From: Chrysomallon squamiferum
Lineage: Eukaryota; Mollusca; Gastropoda; Neomphalida; Peltospiridae
Assembly (NCBI GenBank): GCA_012295275.1
Contig: CM022667.1
Coordinates: forward strand, 21,846,172-21,910,171
Direction: 5' to 3'
Length of the DNA stretch: 64,000 bases
In this document: piece after piece, positions 41,578-53,294 of the stretch
Numbering within the stretch: the stretch's first letter is position 1
How the letters are laid out: the number at the start of each line of letters is the position of its first letter
Program-made: the position numbers and the translations under genes
The notes under the pieces: model-generated
Databases searched by the model: none
The model's input: only the letters and a program-made list of their open reading frames with translations
What the model was told of the DNA's origin: nothing

Positions 41578-42014
41578 AATTAATAATAAAACGTAATGGA
41601 TGAAAATAAGCATAAATAAATTCTAGAAAGTGAACTTTTTATCTTCTAATTTAAATATTTATCATCTTAAAAAAATAATAAAATGATGAAAAAAATAACG
41701 ATAAATAAATAAAGGTTTTAAATTTTTTTAAATCTGACACTGAAAGAAATAAAACGATTCAAAATATCTTTTGGTCAGTTTTGTTTTTTTAGCGACATGA
41801 GAAATTTATGTTCTCGATGATTCATTACTAATAACATTACACTTCCATAGAAAATTATAAAACAGCTTATGCTTATTTTATTTATTTATTTAATTATGCA
41901 TGTTTCAGTATATGTAAGTATACATATGTGTGTACGTATGATTTTCCTAAACATGTATGCATGCATTGATGTGTGTATATCTGTATATAAATATTTATAT
42001 GGCTATGTATATGC

Positions 42015-42079
<65 letters not shown>

Positions 42080-42098
42080 TATTATTATATATATGTTC

Positions 42099-42134
<36 letters not shown>

Positions 42135-42936
42135 TTCAGTTTGTGTGTGTATATACATTTGTGCGCGCATGCACGCACGCACACACACACACATACATAT
42201 TTTTATATGTTGTTTTTTGTTTGTGTATATATGTGTATATGTTTTACATCCCAAATTTATTTTTTTATTGAAATAATTTTTGAAAATGTTATAAGTTAAA
42301 ATGATTATGTTAATTATTATATGGATGATGATTATTAATTTAAAAACACGGGAGCCTTTAATTAATTTTTATTATAAACTATTGTAAATTTAAAGAACAG
42401 TGATTTTCTTTACACTAATGAAAAACAAATACATCTTACTGGCTATTCCATAAATGAATTTCCATTATGATAAATCTATTTATAATATTTTACATAAAAA
42501 GTAAACTGACAAATAATAACTCAATAATACTGCTACTAATAATAATTCTCCATGCATATATTATAACATCGATAAATATTCACAATTATCATGTTAATTA
42601 GTGTGCAATTTTTCATCTTACTTAATATATTTATTTATTCATTAGGTTTAATATGATTAGAAATATAACTAGAAATGTGGTTAAAAACAGTGAGAGTAAA
42701 AACAAAAAAGAGCTGTGAAATCTAACTTTTAAAACCTTTTCCTTCATCTTTATTTTGCACACTCAGTTTCATTAATGTACTTCAACTTTTATTTAACTAG
42801 CAACAATTCTAGTATTTCTCTATTTGATGTACCATGAATTTCTTTTAAATATACGCCATACAAATCGGCCAGATACTGTTCTATCATCAACCAATAGTAG
42901 TTTTTCAGAGGTAGCAGAATAATTACTTAGAGTCTG
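41577..42936. other. Spacer between PDE copies 2 and 3
   Basis: Non-coding. It contains the TG/TA microsatellite listed separately and otherwise AT-rich sequence. The several overlapping frames across it encode only Cys-Val or His-Thr repeats and are not genes. Confidence 0.7.
42018..42200. repeat. Long (TG)n/(TA)n/(CA)n compound microsatellite
   Basis: A TG tract of about 28 units at 42021-42076 is followed by a second TG tract, a TA tract and a CACGCA/CA tract. This gives alternating purine-pyrimidine DNA with Z-DNA potential. Confidence 0.9.
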
Positions 42937-45351
42937 CTATTCTAACTCAGTGATGTTTTCGAAAAAGTTTTTGTCCTCTTCCTCATTAGATGCGATTGCT
43001 CGCCATTTGCATAAGTTAGTTTCTATTCCTTTCAACAACGGCACACTACCTGGAAAAACTTCTGCAATGATGGAGAAGAGTGGTTTGCATATTAGCATGA
43101 TGAAGCCGACTTGTTGTTTCGGAATATTATCCCTCAAATCTCGGTCCATCATTTCGGAAGGTACTAAACCGTGTTTCTTTTCTATATCCCCTTGTAAATA
43201 GAATTCTTTATAAAGACGACCCACCATGTCTAGTTGTGTGTCCCAGGGTTTGGCAACTCCACATAAGTCCGCACCTGCCATTAGAAGTGATTTAAATAAT
43301 GTTCTGCAGTGTACATTTTCCATGTCAAATGTTTTGTCTTGAATCATACTCGAAACTTCTATTTGAGTGTCCATGTACAGAGCGAGATCTGTGGCGATTA
43401 TAGCATCGTAAATCATTAATAACATATCTCTGTATTCATACGAATAAAGAAAGGAGAAAATATCGTGACCTTCTAACTGCAGAATTGTTACCGTGTGTTT
43501 ATAATGGTGATGTTCCATTACAGATGTGTTGTATAGATCAGCCAAGGGCAGACTGAATTCTTTATAGAAAATATTATTGTATCCTCGGTGATCCAAATCG
43601 TGGCATACCCCCGCGATAATTAGAGCCATTGTTTCCAGGGTTGTGAATATATCCCGATTTGTCTTGACAATGCGATACAGTGTGTGAGCTACTTGAAATC
43701 CGTGTTGCCAGTTATGGTACGGCAGTTGTCGATAATTGTTTTTAACTGTCAAGATAAATCTGCACATTTTCTTGAAATGAAATGTGTCTTTTCCAAACAA
43801 GTCATGGATTAGGTAAATAAATAACTGGGGTAATAATGTTTCATGCGTATAAGCGTTGAAATCATATAGGAAAAAGGAGTATGGGATTGTAGAAGTTGAG
43901 GTTTCTTCCTCCAGATGTAGACTTTTTGAAGGTGGGGGAATGATGTGATACTGAAGCACTTCCATTGTAGATCTGTACATTGCTTGAGCATAACGCATTT
44001 TATCACATATCCTTGACATATGCAGAGCAAGGGCACAATAAACAGAAAATGTTTTAAAAGCGTCTACGTCTGCATATGTAAAATGATCATTTGAAAGACA
44101 ATTAACCATTTCGATGACACCAATAACGCTGCCACGGGTTACTATAGGCATACAGAGAATACTCTTTGTATGATAGCCGACTATTTCATCAACCAGTGGG
44201 TTAAAACATTCATCTGCGTGTGCATCAAAAACATTAACAGTCTCTCCTGTTTTGAAAACATATCCAGCAATTCCTTGATCAGAAGAAAAACGTACGTGTT
44301 TTTTAGAGGATATAACATGTTTTGTTTTTTCTTGCATACTGTCAAAAAAATAATCAGCTAGAAACTGATTTCCTTCTTCATTTACCAAAAACATAGCAAA
44401 TCTGTCTGCATTTACCAAATCTTTGCTGAAAAATAATATTTTTTCAACAATATGATCTATGCTCTCTATGTCTAAAACTTCCTCTTTAGTGATATCCCAT
44501 AGGATATTATTCAGTTGGGACTGAAGATAAAGAATTCTTCGTTTGTTAGCTTGATGCAGAGAGCAGCTTAACCAACCAAACAAAAAATTTGTTATATACA
44601 GATCACGTTTACAAAATGGTTTCTTCAGTCTATTCCTGCTCAATTCTATGACAGCAATCAAGTCACCAGAAGGGAGTACTAAAGGAATTGAGAAAACGCT
44701 GTAAACATCTCTCGTTGGATGTCCAATGCCACCAGGATATTTACTGTTTCTGGGTAAGTCTTCTACAAGTATTGTTTTTCCAAGAAAAGCCGCTTCAGCA
44801 GATACAGTCGTTCCTTTTCCGATTACACAACACTTACTTTTTTCACTTTCACTGCCATATTCAGTTAAATTCTTGTTATTATTACATGGCAGATACAGTG
44901 TAAACCAATTAACTTGTAAAGCAGTGGCTAACACATTACCTGCATCGTAAAGAGTTTTGTGAACAATTCGTTCTCGACTTTCTTTAATAAATATTTCACT
45001 TTGTAGTTTAATGGATAAAACTCGCGGTTGATTTTCATTAAAATACATATTCTTCTGCTGCTTCGTCCCAGAACCGGCATTCTTTGCCTTCAGCAAGGTT
45101 GTACGCTTTTCTTTAATATGTAATAAGAACTCAATTTTAGATTCGCATAAACCAAGAATTATTTCATCAAGTAATTGTGGATGGTTTTCTAGGTAAGTGG
45201 TCACTGCTGAGGTTTTTAGATCTGGTTGTATCGTGAATTTTTGAAATCGTGAAGTCTTTGGATACTGTGATGCTGCATTATGTGTCCGTGTTCGAAATCT
45301 TTCTCTTGAGAACTGATTTGGTCTTGATTGTTGTGCCTTACTGCCTGGCAT
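42937..45351 (-). CDS. PDE10A-like: PDE10A-like dual-GAF cyclic nucleotide phosphodiesterase, intronless copy 3
   Basis: An uninterrupted 804-codon frame and the least deviant copy in the catalytic core. GAF-A is at ~135-275 (KGTTVSAEAAFLGKTILVED) and GAF-B at ~300-448 (ADRFAMFLVNEEGNQFLADY, SILCMPIVTRGSVIGVIEMV). The catalytic domain at ~540-790 has H546, H550 (PYHNWQH), H584, D585, H588 (CHDLDHRGYNN), D695 (AGADLCGVAKPW), Q747 and F750. The segment PSEMMDRDLRDNIP closely resembles the equivalent segment of vertebrate PDE10A. The GAF-B NKFDE-type motif is degenerate (NCLSNDHFTYADV). It probably represents the ancestral state of the cluster best. Confidence 0.94.
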   Translation of the reverse strand: MPGSKAQQSRPNQFSRERFRTRTHNAASQYPKTSRFQKFTIQPDLKTSAVTTYLENHPQLLDEIILGLCESKIEFLLHIKEKRTTLLKAKNAGSGTKQQKNMYFNENQPRVLSIKLQSEIFIKESRERIVHKTLYDAGNVLATALQVNWFTLYLPCNNNKNLTEYGSESEKSKCCVIGKGTTVSAEAAFLGKTILVEDLPRNSKYPGGIGHPTRDVYSVFSIPLVLPSGDLIAVIELSRNRLKKPFCKRDLYITNFLFGWLSCSLHQANKRRILYLQSQLNNILWDITKEEVLDIESIDHIVEKILFFSKDLVNADRFAMFLVNEEGNQFLADYFFDSMQEKTKHVISSKKHVRFSSDQGIAGYVFKTGETVNVFDAHADECFNPLVDEIVGYHTKSILCMPIVTRGSVIGVIEMVNCLSNDHFTYADVDAFKTFSVYCALALHMSRICDKMRYAQAMYRSTMEVLQYHIIPPPSKSLHLEEETSTSTIPYSFFLYDFNAYTHETLLPQLFIYLIHDLFGKDTFHFKKMCRFILTVKNNYRQLPYHNWQHGFQVAHTLYRIVKTNRDIFTTLETMALIIAGVCHDLDHRGYNNIFYKEFSLPLADLYNTSVMEHHHYKHTVTILQLEGHDIFSFLYSYEYRDMLLMIYDAIIATDLALYMDTQIEVSSMIQDKTFDMENVHCRTLFKSLLMAGADLCGVAKPWDTQLDMVGRLYKEFYLQGDIEKKHGLVPSEMMDRDLRDNIPKQQVGFIMLICKPLFSIIAEVFPGSVPLLKGIETNLCKWRAIASNEEEDKNFFENITELE

Positions 45352-45398
45352 TATGTCTGGCTAAATTGTTTCACTCTTCCATAATAGTTGCGTATTTA

Positions 45399-45423
45399 TG
45401 ACGTGACATTATTGTTGACGTCA
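45399..45423 (-). promoter_or_regulatory. Paired CRE sites upstream of PDE copy 3
   Basis: A perfect CRE, TGACGTCA, occupies 45416-45423, 65 bp upstream of the ATG. The variant TGACGTGA occupies 45399-45406. The 17-bp spacing and the ATGACGTCAACAAT core match copies 1 and 2. Confidence 0.78.
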
Positions 45424-45495
45424 TTGCCACCTTTCCGGTTTACGCCTGATGGTTCAATTAGTACTGAATATAATGTATCATAAATATATAAGTAT

Positions 45496-45521
45496 TAATA
45501 ATAATAATAATAATAATAATA
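45496..45521. repeat. (AAT)n microsatellite upstream of PDE copy 3
   Basis: A short AAT tract about 145 bp upstream of the ATG, in the same relative position as in copies 1 and 2. Confidence 0.85.
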
Positions 45522-46020
45522 CAACGCTGTAAATTCAATCGCTACGTCCAGATGTTTGCACAACAACACAAATCTGGTTATAAAGATTTTACCAGATCCT
45601 TTTTGATATTCATGATTTTCCTTGTATGTGTAAGCATATCTATATGGGTTTATGAAAATATTTCCCAAACGAGATTCAGAAACGGACTATTAAACTAAAC
45701 AATCACTTAGAACTTAGTCGCATATCCTTTTATACCTTTTTGTTTGTGAAATTATTTTGAAACATGAAGGGAATGGCAGTATATTATTTTATTGTTATAT
45801 TTTATAATCGGCAAAGTTCTATGACGAAGGGAAAATAAAAGAATAGCTTGAAAGGAATGCTGTTTAATACTACAATTAGAGTACCCATTTTGCTAAATTG
45901 TTTGTTTTTTAAAACATTACTTTTGTTTGTTTCATGTATGTGTTATTTATTTATTTATTATTATTATTATCTGTTTTTAACAAATTTCGGTCATTTTCTG
46001 TTCCTTTTTTGTTTTGTCCA

Positions 46021-47295
46021 CTAATCTTTGCCAGTAAGGACATCAACCCGGAAATATTTCTGTCAGTATTGACAGGACGGGTTTAAAATAAACTTCAAAA
46101 AGGTAATCTGTTGTAAATATTATATTCATAATCCCTGTCCATTGTTTCAGTGGGTTTTCACTGTGAGATTTTTCATAATCCTCCTGTAGATAAAACTCTT
46201 GGTAAAGTCGATTCATAAAGCATCCTTGTTCTGGCGGCATAGCTGCTCCGTCAAAAGTCCTTTTAATAATATTCTACATTCCCTTTTCTTTACGTCAAAT
46301 GTTTTGTTTATTTGTTTATGGATTTTAAAGCTTTGTAAAACATTCGTGGCGATTATTACGTCATGAATCATCATTTGTTCCTTCATGCTAAATGTAAAAA
46401 AATATATATTTATTACGTATGCGCCACCTTACATGCGTACATCCAGTTTTGATAAGGTATCGGGTCAATGCGGCGAGTGAATGAACGCCACGCGGCTTGA
46501 AAGAGTAGTTCCGGTCTGGCGAGGACAACACCCGTGCGCGCGAACTATGAAAATAGCGTCGGGAAAACACTTCCGGTTTTCTGATCTTTCCGGATTTCAA
46601 ATAAATATGGATCAAAATTATAAATAAAAAAGACGTAGATACTAGTTCGTGTGCCGTTTGTTTCAACAAGGTTTGAGACTCATTTTCGGGAGCAACAAAG
46701 TGATAATTAAGTATGTCCATCTCTGTTTGAGTCTGTACTTCAGTTAGTTGTTGTTTGGAACAAATTTGTGACAGACGTAAGGCTAAAGTGCAATAAATTC
46801 TTTAGACATACCGGCTTCTTCGTTTTCAAGTGTAAAGTGATAATTGCAAAAACTGTTAACCATCTGAATTACACCACATTACGACTTCGTGGTAATGGGC
46901 ATGCACAGTAATGACTTAGAAGGATATCCTTCCAGTTCGTCTTTTTGTGGTTTAACTCTTTCATTGTTATAAGCGTTTGTGCACATTGACAGTTGTCCCA
47001 GTTTTCTATACGTAGCAAACAATCCGTGGTCACAAGAGAATAGGATATGTTTCATTTTGATACATACAAATTTCCTTTCTACCTCAGAAATTTTAAGATT
47101 TTCTTACATTGGGTTTCTCTTTAATTTGCAGCAAACGCAGAATTCTTTTCCTTCTAAGACTAAGAATTATGGCGTCAAGAAACTTAGAATGATTTTAAAA
47201 ATAGATCAGTAAAGATGAAACGTCCATATTACTGTGCCTTGAGTCTTTCCATATTGAAGCTCTAAAAACATAACCTCCGACTCCACACAAATATT
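46021..47295 (-). pseudogene. Degenerate PDE10A-like copy 4
   Basis: Scattered fragments appear in the right order on the minus strand. The N-terminal motif NHSKFLDAIILSLRRKR lies near 47120-47200. GAF-B pieces (NAYNNERVKPQKDELEGYPS, LLCMPITTKS) lie near 46880-46980, and MDILNYHFVAPENE near 46680-46720. The catalytic start, PYQNWMYACKVAHT, lies near 46425-46465, then TFSMKE, then QMMIHDVIIAT near 46360-46390, and RLYQEFYLQEDYEKS to ILTEIFPG near 46040-46230. GAF-A is missing. Frames shift and stops occur. Both catalytic and metal His of PYHNWxH are changed to Gln and Tyr. The HDxDH segment and the ADLSSV Asp are deleted. It cannot encode an active enzyme. Confidence 0.88.
46466..46590. other. 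GC-rich island within PDE pseudogene
   Basis: Between two recognisable PDE fragments lies a stretch rich in CG dinucleotides (for example gtgcgcgcga, agcgtcgggaaaa, acttccggtt). Its composition differs from the surrounding AT-rich sequence and it does not match the expected PDE protein, although its length is about that of the segment it replaces. It may be a small insertion or repeat fragment. Confidence 0.5.
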
Positions 47296-48005
47296 CGATT
47301 ACTCCAGGACATGCATTGTTACACATTAAGTAATATCAAGTTCCTCGAACAATAAGCATGGTTTCTAGTTCTCTTTGCTTTGACACATAGTCCCACATTG
47401 AATTATTATTTTTTTTTTTACCAATAACTAACAAATGTTTACTCCTTCAGAACTTTTATGATTTGAAACGTCATAATGATAGTATTTCCAGACTTTATTA
47501 GAAAATGAACATGTCGGAACAAGAAAGCAGTAATGGGGAAGAATAAAAAAAAATAAAAAAAAAATAAAATATATATATATAAATATTTGTTTTACCTCAC
47601 TACATTTCATCTGTAAACATGACCACACAAACTAAAAAAATCACAAATTAATTTAATCCTTAATATAGTGATTTTTCAATCAACTTGCCGCAGCATACGT
47701 TTTACTTTACGTAATAAAACTGTGAATTTCAACCTTGAAACTATAAAATAAAAACCCTGTAAAGATTATTATTATCGAAAGGTTCTGATAAAATAACAGA
47801 GGAAAATAAAAGAAGCAAACGAATTACTTCCTTTAACTAGTACCCGGATGTGTTATTCTTTTCTCTTTTTTTTTTCTTTTTTTTTTATTATTCTGCTTTT
47901 CAAAGAATTCATGGCGACTTTCGTTTGCGAAATATTCAAGGAATGAATCATTTATAGTGCCTGTTGCTAGGGGGTGGTGGTGTCAGGAAGGGAGTTCGTT
48001 ATACG
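47296..48005. other. 5' flank and probable 5' UTR of ZCCHC14-like gene
   Basis: No gene is supported. The frame that starts at 47964 uses a TTG, so I placed the start at the first good ATG, 48006. An ACGTCA half-CRE at 47468-47473 is isolated and not equivalent to the PDE promoter module. Confidence 0.5.
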
Positions 48006-49947
48006 ATGATTTGCAAGGAAGAATTATGTGCACTGTTTAAGAATCTTAGCCCTTACAAAAGGATTGATTATATGTGTAGTCTGCTACATATGTGCCACCC
48101 ATTGGAAGTAAGATTTATCGGGTCGGTTCTGGAAGAATATGGCCGGAAAGACTATTATTACCTACGAGATAATGAAATAAAAGCAAACACTCCCAATGAA
48201 GTATCAAGACTGACCGAGTTGCCAGAGGAAGAAATATCTGCTGGTTTAAATGTTTATTTATGTCTTTTGCATTCCTCAAATTTAGCTTGTTCTAAACTGA
48301 TTTTTGAAATTTTGGACACTTGTTTACGACGAGCATTTGATTTTTCAAAGTCAACAAATCCAAAAGAACACGAAAAACTTCTTTTAGCGTTAACACTTGC
48401 GGTTCACCATCCTGCATTCACGTTTTACCAGAAAACTATTCTGTATGAATGCTATGCCAAACTTGAGCTGCAGATCAGGGATTTAGAAAAGGTAAAAAAA
48501 AAAAAAACACACACACACACACAAATACTAAGTATTTACTTAAATGAAGGTTACTGACACTAATTAGTAGCACAAAATAAATATAATCCATTAAAATGCA
48601 TTTTATATTTTTATACAATTTGCTCATTTCCTAGTACAGCTATTTCCATCCTATTTTGTTCATATTTTAAGTAAAACAATACTTACATTAAATACATGTT
48701 ACTAAAATGAAAAAATATATATATTAAAAATTGAAACAACCAAACTGGAACATAAGTTCTGTCTTTTCCAGAAAAATTATAACCTTCAACAATACAGATT
48801 ATATATAAATTATAATGAATAGTCTGTATACAAATAACAAAAATTAAATTTTAGATTACAAAATAGAAAGGATAATCTCTTAAAAGAAAATAAGGAAAGA
48901 ATAGCATTGGACTAACTAAATAATTTTGAAAATGATAAAATTTAATGCATCAACAAGCATACATTTTGATAAATTAAAGATTATAGTTCCAATAAAAACA
49001 ATTCAAGCACAAGACAAAAAAAAAGAAAAAAGTATAATATGACTTCATAAAAACAGTAACTTAAGTTAAAACAAGGCAATAAGTCTGAGGAATAATGTAA
49101 TTTATTGTTTAATATTCATAAAGAAGATTGTTAAAATTAATTTTAAAAAGTAGCAGATTTTATGAAGTCTCATGTAGAAGCTTTGTATGGTCAGTCTTAT
49201 GATATTAGCATTACCATATCAGAATGCCAAATGATCATATAGCTTTTATAGTATTTGTGACAAATAATGTTATCTATTTATGGTCATTACTACATGTTCC
49301 TTAATATTAATGTGTCATGGAGGAATTTTCTTTAATTTTTATTTATTTTTATTTATGTAATTTTTATTTTATTTTTTATTTTGTTACTTTTCTTTGTCTC
49401 CTTAATTATTATTTTGTTACTGATTGAATTATGACCTTTGAATTATTCCATTGGGCTTCAATCAAATTAATGTATACATTGTGAATACTTTTTAAAATAA
49501 TAATTGTTTTACTTTTGTTTGTATGTCAGCACCTAACTTTTCCTTTTATATGGAATTATATTTGTAATCAGTTTGTTTTTCCTGCCTGGGAGGTGAATGT
49601 TACAGATCCTTGTGTATGTTTTAGTTACAGAAAGTAGAAAAGTAGTACAATGAAGAGAAATATAAGCAAAAATTTCCTTAGTGACTGGCTTTTCTGTGTT
49701 GTTACTGAATGATATTTACTGCGTTCAGCAGTGAAATAGTTCTGAAGTCTCTATTTTTTCAAATTTTACACACACGCACACAAAAAACACCATTTTATCT
49801 GGGTATAAATACTAGTTACCTATTTTCATTTTTGACAGTCTGATCTCATGTTAATTTGGTTTTTAATATAGAGTAAAATGTCCAGAGGACAGTAATTTCA
49901 AATAAAATGAAAATATTTTTAACAACTTTAATTGATTCAGATTATGG

Positions 49948-49979
<32 letters not shown>

Positions 49980-52900
49980 TATAGTATATAGATAGTTTAT
50001 CTTATAATTCTTTTTCTTAATTAAGTTTTGAAATAAGTCTATATATGTACTAGAATATAGAGTTAAGAAAATAAATCTCATATTTATCTATTTATTATTA
50101 TATAAGAACACAGCTTATTTTGAAACTACTTGGCTTAGTTGACATTTTTCTTTTATTAGAAAAATGGGCATAAAAATGCAAATGAAATGTCTCTGTCATA
50201 TTTAATTCAGCTCAGGCATTAATTTTCATAACCTAATATTAAAGTATTATCAGTTTAAATGAAAAATATGATATATTGTGAAAAGGTGTGATATTTGTTT
50301 ATTAAAAATATATTTTATGTGTGTATTTCATGTTAACAAGTTTATGTGAAATGGAAAATGAAATTAATACCAAATATTATTTGGTAAAACTAAATAATAG
50401 TAAAGTTTTATTATTAGTATTATTTTCTATTGTTTTGTTGTTAATGCTGTGTTGCTATACTGTTTCATTTGAAAATGAATATATATCAGATATTTATGAT
50501 TTTACATTTACTACATAATATGGTACATTTGTTAACAATATTATTTATATTTATTGATTATTTCATTTCAACTGCTATTTTGTATAATTGTAATATGGAT
50601 ATAAATTATAATTGTGTACTTCCATGCACAATGATTTTAAAACAAATATTATTTCTGTTTGAAGCATGACAGACAAGACAGTGAAGGAACTGGTTTTACT
50701 GAGGATTGTGAACAAATTTGTTCCAATGAGCAGGTCACAACAAATAAAGGTAGTAATTTATGTGTTGAATGAAAATGCTTTCTTGAGGATTGAAATATAG
50801 CTCAATTTCAAAATTATTTGATTATTACATTTCATATTATAGGAATAATATTCATTTTTGTCTAATGTTATTTTATGGAACAAATATAATAAGTGCTTAA
50901 AGTTTATTTTTATTGATAATTTAGTTTTATATAAATAAACCTCTTTTAATGATGCTAAAATAGAAAGAAAATGGCTGTTTTTATAGATTTATTAAATTTT
51001 TTTAAATTAAATTATTTATTTTTTAATTACTATATGCATTTATAACTTTAGCACCTCAAAATGATACATTTAAATATTAAATATTGTTATTATTGTTATT
51101 TTCTTTCATAAAGTGCTATGTTTCAATGCTCGTGTTAATGAATATCTTGTAGAATTAAATATTTTCCTCATTTTACAGTTGTTCTTACCAGCATAGATAT
51201 AAGAGACATCAAGAAACGCTCAGAAAGGAAAGCAGAATTTAAAATCCAGGTTAATATTTATAGCACTTTTACTGTAACTGTGAAATAATTATTTATCATG
51301 TCTCTGGGTGATTTACAGTGGAAAGTATTTCAGTCAGCAAAGATTTTGTAATAAGTAGTGTGTCATAGTTACATGTAAGGATTAATTAAACTTTAAAAAT
51401 TCATTATAGGAAAACTAAAGTAAAGTTATTTATTTTATTTTTTAACTATTAAATTTCGTTATATATCTTTTCTTCTGTTTAAAGAAAAGAAAATTAAGAA
51501 ATTATGATAAAATTAATTTGTTCTTAAGAAACTGTTAGTAACAAAGTAATTTATTCAGGTGCCATTCTTTTTTTTTTACCTTAGAGTACAAACATACTAA
51601 TAACTGAATAATACTGGCTCTTGTTAAATTGCACTTAATTTCTAGTTTGCTAATATTTTTTTCTTTGGTTTTATTTAGGTAACCTGGTCAAATAATGATC
51701 AGTTTGAAATAACCAAAACACCAAGGGAACTGCAGGATTTTCAGATGAAGGTTTGCAGTTTAATTTCATACGTAGAAACTTAAACTTCTCTACCATAGTA
51801 AAACTAATTTAACAGAATGTATCATTTATAAAAACAGATTATTACTTAACGGTTCTTCCTGAGTTCAGACCATTACCAGGTTATTTGGGTGATGGAATTA
51901 ATTTCTAGTCTTTCCAATATTATATTGAAGTTGTCTGCCATAAAGCACGTTCCTTTCAATAAAAATAAAAAATCCTCACTTTTTTTCTGTCTTTGCATGT
52001 CATATATGTTTTTTTATTAATAGCTTCAGAAGTTGTTTCCTACAGAAGTTAATGTTCACGGACGTGGGTGGAAAATTCCATTTCTTCATGGTGAGTTTTC
52101 TGTTATATTCTAATTTATTAAATTATTTTCTCTGTTAGCTGTTACCATTTTGCAGTGTTGTCCAATTGTCTGTCCAGTGAACATATATCTAGGGGGTTGA
52201 AAAAATCTTAATTAGGATTTGCTTAGATATCAGTAATCTCATACATAACCAAAATAAACAAAGAGTATTTCTGATTCCTTCACAAGCCTGATGTGGACCT
52301 ACAATAGCAGCAAGATTCTATTTAAAATACAGTTTTACAAAGTGTTAACCTTTGAAAGAGAAAATGCAACTGACAGTTGCTTTTTAATTGAAATGTTTGT
52401 TTGGTATCGATGATAAATAGCCTTTAATTATTTATTTTTTAAATATCAAGGACAGAAGGAAATATTGGTAATTTTAATACTTGAATACCTGAATCCATGG
52501 TTGTAACACTAGAATTATAACTTAAAATTACTTTATAAAATTTTTGTTCCTTTGCTAAAACTAACATCTTTTTTAACAGGTAACACATATTACACAAATC
52601 GAGATGAAAGAGAAAACCCAAAATATACTCTACAACAGTATTTTAGGTATGTTATTAAAGAAAGCTAATCATGTTAATTTTGCATTTGAATACATTAAAA
52701 GTGCTACGAAGTAGTTCAGTTTGTTTCTGCCTGTTCTTATTTCAAATTTACTTTCTTTATATGGAAAATTATGTTAAATGTTTGTTAAATATTTATTTTA
52801 TTATTATTCATTTCTTCCTTTTTTTTATTAGAATCTATTAAATAATGATAAAATTACTATACTATGCATTTCTTTCTTTTTTGATTGCTTTTTTTTCTTT

Positions 52901-53263
52901 CATATTTTGCTGTTATCAGGATTCACACTGGAAGCATTAATCATTTATTTAAACAGAAATTCTTATTTTTAAATTCTATGTACTCAAGTCTTTATCTATA
53001 ATACTTGGAAAATTATTTTTTGAGGTTGACTTTTAATTGATTTATTTTTTTCCAAATTAAAATCTAAAATAAAATAATTTCAGTCATATATTTGAGCTAC
53101 CTCAGCATGTGTTGGAGTCTGAGTTTGTGATTCGGTTCTTCGGTGGAAGCCATTCTGTTAAAGTAGCAGATGATGTTGCTAACAACTCTTCCCAGATTAT
53201 CTCACACCTTCAGTCACCTCTAGGTAAAATCTGTTATATTTAAATCAGTAAATAATTTGTTTG

Positions 53264-53294
<31 letters not shown>

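Noticed and set aside
41869-42299. Several overlapping Cys-Val and His-Thr repeat frames on both strands
   Set aside because: Translation of the TG/CA microsatellite, open in many frames at once.
47468-47473. ACGTCA half-CRE upstream of the PDE pseudogene
   Set aside because: It lacks the ATGACGTCAACAAT context, the 17-bp partner and the distance seen in the other copies.
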